Under the pieces are notes generated by a model. The model worked only from the letters and a program-made list of their open reading frames with translations, was not told where the DNA came from and ran no database searches. From an uncultured Bacteroidales bacterium (GTDB lineage: Bacteria; Bacteroidota; Bacteroidia; Bacteroidales; UBA932), in NCBI GenBank assembly GCA_937899055.1, contig CALBPX010000021.1, positions 1 to 19,398 on the forward strand: 19,398 bases of DNA, in the 5' to 3' direction. Position numbers and translations under genes: made by a program. How positions within the stretch are numbered: the stretch's first letter is position 1; each line of letters opens with the position of its first letter. Positions 1-7,320 of this stretch are shown piece by piece.

Positions 1-328
1 AGGCTGCTTCCAGGTTTCTTGTAAAATCTTTCTTACCATTTTCATCTTTCAGGTCAAAATCAATGCAAATCAAATATAATGGCGGTCGTACATAGTGTAT
101 CCGACTCGTATCTAATTCGCTCAGTTTAGTCTTGACCTCGTCCCAAGCTTTATTTGGTTTATCGTTCCTATTGGCGTATTGAGCAGGGCAGTCTGCAAAA
201 TCTTTATCGACCACCGATTCAGTATTGGAAAAGTCAATCACATATCCAGGCTTGTCCTCCTCTTTCTCCCGGATTGAAATATAATCAAACTTCTCATGAA
301 GTGTTTTTGCTAAATTTGCATCAAACAT
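1..328 (-). CDS. Unrecognised AT-rich ORF, N-terminal part (runs off the left edge)
   Basis: On the minus strand an open frame runs without a stop from an ATG at 328 to base 1 (109 complete codons, continuing out of the window). The product is rich in Lys, Asp and Glu, begins MFDANLAKTLHEKFDYI and later contains PPLYLICIDFDLKDENG; its composition looks like a real soluble protein. I recognise no family. The DNA is AT-rich (about 38-39% GC by hand count) compared with the gene-dense DNA to its right, which suggests acquired DNA. An in-frame ATG at 379 would add 17 residues, but these are read from the strand opposite a native-looking ORF, so 328 is preferred. A candidate rightward promoter (296-318) lies inside its first codons, so the gene may have lost its original 5' end. 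It could be a broken gene rather than an active one. Confidence 0.5.
   Translation of the reverse strand, partial: MFDANLAKTLHEKFDYISIREKEEDKPGYVIDFSNTESVVDKDFADCPAQYANRNDKPNKAWDEVKTKLSELDTSRIHYVRPPLYLICIDFDLKDENGKKDFTRNLEAA
296..318 (+). promoter_or_regulatory. Candidate promoter for the 336 ORF and recQ
   Basis: TAAATTTG at 311-318 matches the Bacteroidetes -7 consensus TAnnTTTG. It is preceded, exactly 15 nt upstream of its first base, by ATG at 296-298, with a T-rich tract between them. The promoters before valS and tatA have the same arrangement and spacing. Transcription would begin near 324, about 12 nt before the ATG at 336. No clear -33 TTG element is visible, and the site lies inside the opposite-strand ORF, so use of this promoter is unproven. 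Confidence 0.4.
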
Positions 329-335
329 ATTCAAT

Positions 336-515
336 ATGGGAGCACACAAGTTTTCCGAAAGCGCAAAACAACTGGCCATCAGTATAATAGCCTACATTCT
401 CAGGAAGGAAGTGTTTGACGGAGAGGGCATCTGGTGCTCCACCAATATGGATCCCGCAGGCAGGAAACTGGAACTCACCACAGAAAAGGGCATTGCCATT
501 CACTTGACAAGATAA
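336..515 (+). CDS. 59-codon ORF abutting recQ; small gene or 3' remnant of a truncated gene
   Basis: ATG at 336 opens 59 codons ending in TAA at 513-515; the next base begins the recQ ATG, so termination and recQ initiation are adjacent and probably coupled. The product starts MGAHKFSESAKQLAI, has a hydrophobic stretch AISIIAYIL, then GIWCSTNMDPAGRKLELT. I recognise no family. Codon choice (AGG, ATA, GGC, GGA) and base composition (about 47% GC) match the native genes, not the AT-rich sequence to the left. The frame is open back to a TGA at 297-299, so only 12 further codons could precede the ATG. Two readings fit: a complete small protein with its own promoter at 296-318, or the C-terminal tail of a longer gene whose 5' part was replaced by the AT-rich DNA. 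Confidence 0.5.
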   Translation: MGAHKFSESAKQLAISIIAYILRKEVFDGEGIWCSTNMDPAGRKLELTTEKGIAIHLTR

Positions 516-2432
516 ATGGAGAAATACAGGGAGATATTGCAGAGATACTGGGGATATGAGTCTTTCAGGCCAGCCCAGGAGGAGGTGCTGAGGAGCATCG
601 CTGAGAAAAAGGACACACTTGCACTTATGCCTACAGGCGGCGGAAAGAGTATATGCTTCCAGGTTCCGGCAATGGCTGAAGACGGTATCTGTCTTGTGGT
701 TACTCCTCTGATAGCACTTATGAAAGATCAGGTGGAAAACCTCCGCAGAAGGGGAATAGGGGCACTTGCCGTTCATTCGGGCATGGAGTCAAGGGCCATT
801 GGCATTGCTTTGGACAATGCAGTTTTTGGCAACTACAAGTTCCTTTATGTTTCTCCGGAGAGGCTTTCTACCGAGGCTTTCAAATCCAGAGCAGAACAGA
901 TGAAAGTTTCGTATCTGGTTGTGGATGAGGCTCATTGCATATCGCAGTGGGGCTACGACTTCCGTCCGGCATATCTTCAGATTAAGAATGTACGCGATAT
1001 AATCGGAAGAAAGGTTCCGGTGATTGCGCTTACGGCAACGGCAACTAAGGAGGTGGCGGACGACATCATGGAAAAGTTGGAATTTTCTGCCCCGAATGTT
1101 ATTGCAACTGACTTTCAGCGTAAAAACATAGCATACATAGCCCGGGAGTGTCAGGACAAGCTCTCAAACCTTCTGGCAATATGTTCTTCCTACGGGCAGA
1201 AAATAGGAACAGGTTCAGGCATAGTATATTGCAGGGAAAGAAAAAGATGTGTAGAAATTGCATCGTTCCTGAAGGCCTCCGGAATAAAGGCCGATTTCTA
1301 CCACGCCGGTCTCGGCCGTGACGAAAGAAACCTCCGTCAGGAGAACTGGAAAAACGGCAAGACAGACATAATTGTTTCTACCAATGCCTTTGGTATGGGA
1401 ATAGACAAGGCCGATGTCAGGCTGGTGGCGCATATAGACATGCCGGATTCTCTTGAAGCATATTTTCAGGAAGCAGGAAGGGCCGGAAGAGACGGCCTTC
1501 CGGCATGGGCAGTGCTGCTGTGGAATAGTTCTGATGCAAAGAAACTCAGGCAGTTGGTCAATATTAACTTTCCGCCGCCGGAGTATATGGCCAAAGTTTA
1601 TCAGCATGTGTTCAACCACTTGAAGATTGCCTACGGCGACGGCCTGTATTCCGTACGTAAATTCAATCTTGAGGAATTTGTCAGGAACTACCGGTTAAAT
1701 GCAGTAAGTGCTTATTATGCAATCAAATATCTTGAACAGGAAGGATATTGGGAACTGACGGAGGAAATAGACAACCCATCTCGTATAATGTTTCTGACAG
1801 ACCGTCAGGAACTCTATTCCGTTCAGCTGGAAAGCAGTGTCATGGACGAGTTTGTCAAGAATCTGATGAGAACCTACTCCGGCCTGTTTTCTCACATGGT
1901 AAGGATAGATGAAGAATACATAGCCAGAATCACTTCAGATACTCCAGAGAATGTCAAGGCCAAGTTGCAGAGTCTTTCAAGACGGAAAATCATCCGCTAT
2001 ATTCCGCAGCTGAGAACTCCTATGATGGTATTCAAGTGCGAGAGGCTCAGGGAGAACAACCTTTACATAAGCCCCAGCCGCTATAAGTTGCGGAAATCTC
2101 AGATGCAGAAAAGGGCTGAGGCTATGATAACATACGCCATGCAGCAGCAAAAATGCCGAAGTCGCTATATGATAGAGTATTTCTCGCAGCCTGCGCAAAA
2201 CGATTGCGGAGTCTGTGACATCTGCCTTAAGAGAAAGAAGGGGCCCTCCGTCAGGTCAATTGAGGAAACAATAGCCGGGGCAATAGGAAAATCTCCGAAG
2301 GGAAGACTCAGTTTCCTTGAACTGAAAATACTTGCCGGCCCTCAAAACCAGGATCTTTTCATTGAGGTTCTCCGCGATATGGCTGACAGGGGTATAGTCA
2401 TTCTCGGCGATGACGGCATCAGAATGTCATGA
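516..2432 (+). CDS. recQ: RecQ-family ATP-dependent DNA helicase
   Basis: A superfamily 2 3'-5' DNA helicase of 638 residues, acting in recombination and replication-fork repair. Visible motifs: motif 0 (YESFRPAQEE, 14-23), Walker A (PTGGGKS, 39-45), DEAH (137-140), motif III (ALTATAT, 171-177), and motif VI (QEAGRAGRDG, 318-327). A zinc-binding set follows: Cys547, Cys564, Cys567 and Cys570. In E. coli RecQ the zinc module comes soon after the helicase lobes; here about 200 residues intervene. Part of that segment (roughly 380-520) looks like winged-helix material, and another possible winged helix forms the C-terminus (580-638). No HRDC domain can be seen. There is no clear Shine-Dalgarno sequence: the start directly follows the stop of the preceding small ORF. 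The 3' end overlaps the convergent maf gene by 14 nt. Family assignment is very secure; the exact substrate preference is not. Confidence 0.95.
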   Translation: MEKYREILQRYWGYESFRPAQEEVLRSIAEKKDTLALMPTGGGKSICFQVPAMAEDGICLVVTPLIALMKDQVENLRRRGIGALAVHSGMESRAIGIALDNAVFGNYKFLYVSPERLSTEAFKSRAEQMKVSYLVVDEAHCISQWGYDFRPAYLQIKNVRDIIGRKVPVIALTATATKEVADDIMEKLEFSAPNVIATDFQRKNIAYIARECQDKLSNLLAICSSYGQKIGTGSGIVYCRERKRCVEIASFLKASGIKADFYHAGLGRDERNLRQENWKNGKTDIIVSTNAFGMGIDKADVRLVAHIDMPDSLEAYFQEAGRAGRDGLPAWAVLLWNSSDAKKLRQLVNINFPPPEYMAKVYQHVFNHLKIAYGDGLYSVRKFNLEEFVRNYRLNAVSAYYAIKYLEQEGYWELTEEIDNPSRIMFLTDRQELYSVQLESSVMDEFVKNLMRTYSGLFSHMVRIDEEYIARITSDTPENVKAKLQSLSRRKIIRYIPQLRTPMMVFKCERLRENNLYISPSRYKLRKSQMQKRAEAMITYAMQQQKCRSRYMIEYFSQPAQNDCGVCDICLKRKKGPSVRSIEETIAGAIGKSPKGRLSFLELKILAGPQNQDLFIEVLRDMADRGIVILGDDGIRMS

Positions 2433-3012
2433 GGGTCTTGTAGAGTTTCTGGACAGGAAGGCCTATGACAGTATAGACGCTGCCGTTTATGGATTTGATG
2501 TTGGAAAGGCCTATCCATTCCTGGATGCCGTAGGCTCCGGCCTTGTCATAAGGTTTGAAGTTGTCTATGTAGTACTCTATGTCCTCATCGCTGAGAAAAT
2601 CAAAAGTTACCTCGCAAGTGTCTGAAAATGTGATGGTTTTATCTGTGCTTCTGAGGCAGACGCCGGTTACTACGTGATGGGTTCTTCCGGAAAGTTTCTT
2701 TAACATTCTTATGGCATCAGGCCTGTCTTTGGGTTTGCCGAGGATATCGCCGTCTATTGCCACTATGGTGTCGGAAGTTATGAGGATGTCTTCCGGCTCA
2801 AGAGTGCCGTTGAAGTGTTTTGATTTCTGCTCAGCTATATATGCAGGAATCTGGTCGTATTTCAGAGAGGCAGGATAGGCCTCGTCGTAGTCCTTTACGG
2901 TGCTCGGGATGAATTCCAAGCCAAGTTCCCCAAGGAGTTCTCGTCTCCTCGGGGAACCGGATGCCAGAATCAGTCTTCTTCCTTCAAGATGTTTTGAAAG
3001 GGGAGAATCCAT
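2419..3012 (-). CDS. maf: Maf-family nucleotide pyrophosphatase
   Basis: A 197-residue Maf/YhdE-type nucleoside triphosphate pyrophosphatase, thought to hydrolyse non-canonical or selected NTPs (dTTP, UTP and modified bases) in the cytoplasm and linked in some bacteria to septum control. The family signature SxSPRR is at residues 18-23 (ASGSPRRREL). The active-site acidic residue is Asp81 in SDTIV, where many homologues have ADTIV. A GKP motif follows at 92-94, and a YDKAGAYGIQ motif near the C-terminus completes the family pattern. Length is typical. It is the last gene of the leftward operon, 2 nt after kdsC, and runs 14 nt into the end of recQ. Sub-specificity (YhdE-like versus YceF-like) cannot be settled by reading alone. 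Confidence 0.95.
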   Translation of the reverse strand: MDSPLSKHLEGRRLILASGSPRRRELLGELGLEFIPSTVKDYDEAYPASLKYDQIPAYIAEQKSKHFNGTLEPEDILITSDTIVAIDGDILGKPKDRPDAIRMLKKLSGRTHHVVTGVCLRSTDKTITFSDTCEVTFDFLSDEDIEYYIDNFKPYDKAGAYGIQEWIGLSNIKSINGSVYTVIGLPVQKLYKTLMTF

Positions 3013-3014
3013 GA

Positions 3015-3587
3015 TTATTTCTTATAGATTTTGTCGTATTCTCCCTCAATGGCATGACGCCAGGCCTGGTAGGCCGATGCGTCCAGAGTCCACTTGCCCT
3101 GAGCCTTCATTACCTGTTCTATCAGGTTTCTGACGCAGCCTCTTCCGCCCGGATATTCCGAAACAAAATCGCATACCGCCTTTACCTCGGCTACTGCATC
3201 TGAGGGGCATACAGCCAGACCGCATTTCTGCAGTACCGGTATGTCCGGAAGGTCGTCTCCTACATACGCAACTTCTTCGGGCCTGAAGTTATGGCGGAGG
3301 CAGAAGTCTTCAAAGACAGGAGCTTTGTCCTGCGCCCCCTGAATGACTTCGTGGGCAAGAACGGGGTAAAATCTCTTGAGGATGGAATCGCTCTTGCCAC
3401 CGGTAATGATGGCAAGAGTGTATCCGCTCATGTAGGCAAGCCTCATTCCCAGACCGTCTTTTGCGTTGAATGTGCGTACAAGCTCTCCGGTTTCTGGAAT
3501 GCAGATAACGCTCCCGTCTGTGAAAACGCCATCCACATCAAAGGCAAAGGCCTTGATATTCTTTAGTTTGACTTTATAGTTGCTCAT
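3015..3587 (-). CDS. kdsC: 3-deoxy-D-manno-octulosonate 8-phosphate phosphatase (KdsC, HAD family)
   Basis: A C0-type HAD phosphatase of 190 residues that removes the phosphate from Kdo-8-phosphate, giving Kdo for the LPS inner core. Catalytic motif I is DVDG with Asp17 and Asp19; motif II is ITGGKS around Thr62; the conserved lysine is Lys88 in QDKAP; motif IV is VGDDLPD with Asp111/Asp112/Asp115. The KdsC-type C-terminal glycine-rich element appears as GGRGCVRNL, where many homologues have Ala in place of Cys. There is no cap domain, as expected for this tetrameric family. The start codon overlaps the acyl-CoA dehydrogenase stop (TAATG, one shared base), so translation is probably coupled. 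maf follows after 2 nt. The alternative, a YrbI-like HAD phosphatase of other specificity, is less likely given the motif set. Confidence 0.92.
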   Translation of the reverse strand: MSNYKVKLKNIKAFAFDVDGVFTDGSVICIPETGELVRTFNAKDGLGMRLAYMSGYTLAIITGGKSDSILKRFYPVLAHEVIQGAQDKAPVFEDFCLRHNFRPEEVAYVGDDLPDIPVLQKCGLAVCPSDAVAEVKAVCDFVSEYPGGRGCVRNLIEQVMKAQGKWTLDASAYQAWRHAIEGEYDKIYKK

Positions 3588-5368
3588 TAATCCTGATAAA
3601 CAATATCCAGATCTTTCTTAACATTCTTGCAAGTATCCAGTACGGACTCGCTGTTGCAGTTGTAGATGTAGAAGTGCCGCTCGTTGTTCCATGCCTGAGC
3701 TCTTTCTGAGAAGAGTTCTGCGGAATCTATGAAGGATTCACTTCTGAGCGAATCCAGAAGCAGCAGGTAGCTCTCAATTATGAAAGCAGCCATTTCGCAC
3801 ATCTTGCGGGCCTGGAAATCAATGTATTCTTCCGGCTTGCCTTCCATAAGTGCCACGGTCTTCTCATACTGGTCGGTCATTGCAACCAGTCTTGCCTTTA
3901 CGGCCTCAAGCCTTGCCTGAGCATCCGGACATGCGGCTGCTACTTCATCGCTGACCTTTATCTGCTGAGATTCATATTCGTTGCGTATCATATCCAGATA
4001 TGAGCCGTTGGTAACATAACGGATGGCTGCAACAGTCTGAAGCTGAGAAGTTCCCTCATAGATGGTGGTGATTCTTGCATCGCGGTAAAGCCTTTCTACA
4101 GGATATTCCTTCATGTAGCCGCTTCCGCCGTGAACCTGGATTGCATCGTATGCGTTCTGATTGCAGAATTCGGATGAAGTCATCTTCAGCAGAGGGGTAA
4201 GCATATCGGCATATCTCGAATACTTCTTGTTCTCCTTCCTTTCTTCCGGAGTGAGCTTTCTTTCCGGAGTTACAAGGGCGTTGAGAGCCTTATATACATC
4301 AACGCAACGTGCAGTTTCATAGAGGATTGCACGGCTGGCCTGAAGTTTTGCCTTCATGACGGCCAGCATCTCGTAAACGGCAGGGAATTCTATGATCTTC
4401 TTGCCGAACTGCTCCCTTTCGTTTGCATATTTGAGGGCTTCGCGGTACGCTGCCTCGCTGATGCCCACGCTCTGTGCTCCTACACCCAGACGGGCTCCGT
4501 TCATAAGGCTCATCACATATTTGATGAGGCCCATCTTGCGGTCTCCAACAATCTTTGCCGGAGCATTTCTGAATACGAGTTCGCAGGTAGGGGAGCCATG
4601 TATTCCGAGTTTGTTTTCAATTCTTCTTACGGTTACTCCGCCCCAGGCCTTGTCATGTACAAAATATGAAAGACCGCGTGCGTCTGAGGTGCCTTCCTCG
4701 CTTCTTGCAAGCACGAGCTTTATGTCTGCATCGCCGTTGGTGATGAACCTTTTTACGCCGTTGAGCATCCACATCTGCTTGTCCTCATCCCAGGTAGCCT
4801 TGAGCGTAACAGCCTGGAGGTCAGAGCCTGCATCAGGTTCCGTAAGGTCCATTGAACAGGTGTCTCCCTTATGGATTCTGGGAAGGAATTCTGCCTTTAT
4901 TTCTTCAGAGGCAAACTCAGCGATGGTTTCTGCACAGTCCTGCAGGCCCCAGATATTGGCATAGCCGGCATCTGCCCTTCCTGTAAGTTCTGCTGCAATT
5001 ACATAAGGAACCATGGAGAAGTTCAGGCCGTCGTACTTCCTCGGAAGGGCTATGCCATAGACACCTGCCTGGGTAAGAGCCTGCTGGTTCTTTTTGGTTC
5101 CATCGGCGTAGGTAACTCTTCCGTTTTTACAGATGGGGCCGTCGATATCAACCTGTTCGGCATTGGCTGCAAGGATATCGCCGCAGATCTGGCCTATGAT
5201 GTCCATTACGCGGTCGTATGAATCTATGGTGTCCTCAAAATCCTTGGGGGCATAGTCATACTTTCCGTAATCTGCATAGTTGTTTTCTTTGAGTTCCACA
5301 ATCCGCTTCATCAGAGGATGCGAAAGCTGAAACTTGAGGTCTTTATTGTCTTTGTAAAAATTTGCCAT
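3587..5368 (-). CDS. Acyl-CoA dehydrogenase, long form (593 residues)
   Basis: An FAD-dependent acyl-CoA dehydrogenase that introduces an alpha,beta double bond into an acyl-CoA and passes electrons to ETF. Signatures: TEPDAGSDL (176-184), QVHGGSGYMKEYPVERLYRD (411-430), and the catalytic-base motif YEGTSQ with Glu438. At 593 residues it is about 200 longer than butyryl-CoA dehydrogenases of the ~380-residue type. A charged insertion sits near 366-384, and a helical extension covers roughly 455-593, as in the long acyl-CoA dehydrogenases with an extra C-terminal domain. The ATG is preceded by a near-perfect Shine-Dalgarno sequence (5375-5382), supporting this start. It lies 12 nt after etfA, so EtfAB is its likely electron acceptor. 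Chain-length specificity is not evident. Confidence 0.93.
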   Translation of the reverse strand: MANFYKDNKDLKFQLSHPLMKRIVELKENNYADYGKYDYAPKDFEDTIDSYDRVMDIIGQICGDILAANAEQVDIDGPICKNGRVTYADGTKKNQQALTQAGVYGIALPRKYDGLNFSMVPYVIAAELTGRADAGYANIWGLQDCAETIAEFASEEIKAEFLPRIHKGDTCSMDLTEPDAGSDLQAVTLKATWDEDKQMWMLNGVKRFITNGDADIKLVLARSEEGTSDARGLSYFVHDKAWGGVTVRRIENKLGIHGSPTCELVFRNAPAKIVGDRKMGLIKYVMSLMNGARLGVGAQSVGISEAAYREALKYANEREQFGKKIIEFPAVYEMLAVMKAKLQASRAILYETARCVDVYKALNALVTPERKLTPEERKENKKYSRYADMLTPLLKMTSSEFCNQNAYDAIQVHGGSGYMKEYPVERLYRDARITTIYEGTSQLQTVAAIRYVTNGSYLDMIRNEYESQQIKVSDEVAAACPDAQARLEAVKARLVAMTDQYEKTVALMEGKPEEYIDFQARKMCEMAAFIIESYLLLLDSLRSESFIDSAELFSERAQAWNNERHFYIYNCNSESVLDTCKNVKKDLDIVYQD

Positions 5369-5374
5369 AATCTG

Positions 5375-5382
5375 ACCTCCTT
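5375..5382 (-). promoter_or_regulatory. Strong Shine-Dalgarno site for the acyl-CoA dehydrogenase
   Basis: Read on the minus strand, AAGGAGGT overlaps the etfA stop codon (TAAGGAGGT) and lies 6 nt before the acyl-CoA dehydrogenase ATG. This is an eight-base match to the 16S rRNA 3' end. Most gene starts in this window show only A-rich leaders, which is usual in Bacteroidetes, so this site stands out and fixes the start. Confidence 0.75.
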
Positions 5383-6400
5383 ATTTGCTCTGCTTCTTGT
5401 ATGAAGCAATCATCTTTGGTACAACTTCGTTGAGGTCTCCTATGATGGAGTAGTCGGCTATCTTGTGGATAGGGGCGGCAGGGTCGTTGTTTATTGCTAT
5501 GATAATCTTGCTCTGGTCCATGCCTGCCGTGTGCTGGATGGCGCCGCTTACTCCCACACAGATGATGAGTTTGGGCCTTACGGTTACGCCGGTCTGGCCA
5601 ATCTGACGGGCTCCTTCTACAAAGCCGGCATCCACTGCTGCACGGGAAGCTCCAACCTGAGCTCCGAGGGTCTTGGCTAGGTCAAACACAAGGGAGAAAT
5701 TCTCCTTGCTGCCAACGCCGTAACCTCCGTCAACTATAATCTGGGCTCCTTTGATATCTATCTTTCTCTCTTCAATTTCGCGTTTGATGATTTCCACTGC
5801 AAAATCGCTGTCAACCAAGACGGTAGAAACATCTATGCGTTTGATTGTTCCCTTTACCGGCTCTGCAAGCGGCTCTTTCTTCATAACGCCTTCACGTACG
5901 GTTGCCATCTGCGGGCGGTGTTCGGGATTTACGATAGTGGCAATGATGTTGCCACCGAATGCGGGGCGGATCTGATAGAGGAGATCCTTGTATTCCTTGC
6001 CGGTTCTGGCATCTGTATGGTCGCCGATTTCCAGGCTTGTACAGTCTGCTGTAAGACCGCTCTTGAGTGCACTTGAAACCCTTGGAGCAAGGTCTCTTCC
6101 AATGGTGGTTGCTCCGAACAGGGCTATCTGCGGTTTCTCATTGCCGAATACTCTCAGAGTAATGGCAGCGTAGGGCAGCGTACGGAAGAATTCCAGACAT
6201 GGGTCGTCTGCAAGATGTACAACCTTTGCTCCGTATGCATAGAGTTCGGGAGCCAGCTTTTCAACATTGCTTCCAATCAGCAGGGCTTCAACGTCAACGC
6301 CGAGTTTTGCGGCCAGACCTCTTGCTTTGGTAAGCAGTTCCAAAGATACGTCGCAGATCTTTCCGGAATCGGTTTCTGCATATACGATTATATTGTTCAT
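5381..6400 (-). CDS. etfA: Electron transfer flavoprotein, alpha subunit
   Basis: A 339-residue EtfA that binds FAD and shuttles electrons between acyl-CoA dehydrogenase and downstream carriers. The C-terminal FAD domain is clear: SR at 252-253, QIGQTGVTVRPKL (266-278), VGVSGAIQHTAGM (282-294) and NND at 304-306. The segment before the FAD domain reads VDGGYGVGSKENF (223-235); most EtfA proteins have GGRG there, so an Arg is replaced by Tyr. It lies 19 nt after etfB and 12 nt before the acyl-CoA dehydrogenase, a standard Etf-dehydrogenase cluster. The partner EtfB suggests the bifurcating class (see etfB). Confidence 0.96.
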   Translation of the reverse strand: MNNIIVYAETDSGKICDVSLELLTKARGLAAKLGVDVEALLIGSNVEKLAPELYAYGAKVVHLADDPCLEFFRTLPYAAITLRVFGNEKPQIALFGATTIGRDLAPRVSSALKSGLTADCTSLEIGDHTDARTGKEYKDLLYQIRPAFGGNIIATIVNPEHRPQMATVREGVMKKEPLAEPVKGTIKRIDVSTVLVDSDFAVEIIKREIEERKIDIKGAQIIVDGGYGVGSKENFSLVFDLAKTLGAQVGASRAAVDAGFVEGARQIGQTGVTVRPKLIICVGVSGAIQHTAGMDQSKIIIAINNDPAAPIHKIADYSIIGDLNEVVPKMIASYKKQSK

Positions 6401-6419
6401 AATACTGTGTTCTAATTAG

Positions 6420-7301
6420 TTAACCAATTTCGTGATTTGCCATCAGTTCTCCTATAAGTTCATCTATGTCTGCATCCGAACCGGAGAGAACCTTGCTTTC
6501 CTTAGCTTTGAAAACAATGTTTTCCACTTTCTTGACCTTGGTGGGGGAACCTGCAAAGCCGTAGCTTTCTGCATCTCCTCCAACATCGTCAACCGTCCAT
6601 TCCTGAATTCTCAGGTAAGGCTTTTCTTCTACGGAAATTGCATACTTGCCTTCGTTGGCAGGATCTTTTTCTTCGTTTAAGGTTCTGGCATATTTGTACT
6701 TGAGGAGGTTCTTGGCGTTGCGCGGACGGCAGGGAGCTGCCGTGGCATGTACGGTTATAAGGCAAGGCAGGGTTGAACGGACGAGTTCTATGCCTCTTTC
6801 AAGCCTGCGCAGAACTGTAACTTTTTGCTCATCGATATCGGTAATTTCCTCAGCGTAAGTAACCTGAGGCCAACCGAGCTTTTCGGCCACCTGAGGACCT
6901 ACCTGGGCTGTATCGCCGTCTATGGCCTGCCTTCCGGCAACTATGATATCCGGATTCATCTTTCTTATAGCCTGCGAGATGGCGTAGGATGTGGCAAGAG
7001 TGTCGGCTCCTGCAAAGCGGCGGTCTGTAAGCAGTATTCCGCCGTCCGTTCCGCGGAATAGGCCCTCACGTATCACTTCAGCAGCCCTGAAAGGCCCCAT
7101 TGTGAGGATGTAAACTTTTGATCCGGGAAACTTGTCCTTGATTCTCAGAGCCTGCTCCAGTGCATTCATGTCTTCGGGGTTGAAGATTGCCGGAAGGGCG
7201 GCTCTGTTTACGGTGCCTTCCGGGGTCATGGCATCCTTGCCCACATTCCTGGTATCCGGAACCTGCTTGGCAAGGACCACAATTGAGAATTCTTTACTCA
7301 T
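6420..7301 (-). CDS. etfB: Electron transfer flavoprotein, beta subunit (bifurcating-type signature)
   Basis: A 293-residue EtfB. The N-terminus contains AKQVPDT (11-17), and the nucleotide-binding loop reads AIDGDTAQVGPQVAEKLG (126-143). Both are typical of EtfB from anaerobes whose ETF carries a second flavin in the beta subunit and can perform electron bifurcation. Aerobic, non-bifurcating EtfB usually has KRVVD at the first site and a different loop at the second. Bifurcation (NADH oxidation coupled to ferredoxin and enoyl-CoA reduction) is therefore an inference from motifs only. No ferredoxin, Rnf or NADH-module gene is in the window. It lies 19 nt after the DUF3467 gene and 19 nt before etfA. 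The leader before its ATG is A/T-rich with no strong Shine-Dalgarno sequence. Confidence 0.95.
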   Translation of the reverse strand: MSKEFSIVVLAKQVPDTRNVGKDAMTPEGTVNRAALPAIFNPEDMNALEQALRIKDKFPGSKVYILTMGPFRAAEVIREGLFRGTDGGILLTDRRFAGADTLATSYAISQAIRKMNPDIIVAGRQAIDGDTAQVGPQVAEKLGWPQVTYAEEITDIDEQKVTVLRRLERGIELVRSTLPCLITVHATAAPCRPRNAKNLLKYKYARTLNEEKDPANEGKYAISVEEKPYLRIQEWTVDDVGGDAESYGFAGSPTKVKKVENIVFKAKESKVLSGSDADIDELIGELMANHEIG

Positions 7302-7320
7302 ATCTTTAAAATCTAACTAT

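Noticed and set aside
154..387. 77-codon rightward frame spanning the left-edge junction
   Set aside because: Overlaps both the leftward AT-rich ORF and the native 336 ORF in a different frame; product composition looks random.
4392..4964. 190-codon open frame opposite the acyl-CoA dehydrogenase
   Set aside because: Covers the conserved TEPDAGSDL region in reverse; low-complexity Ser/Leu/Pro-rich product; shadow of the real gene.
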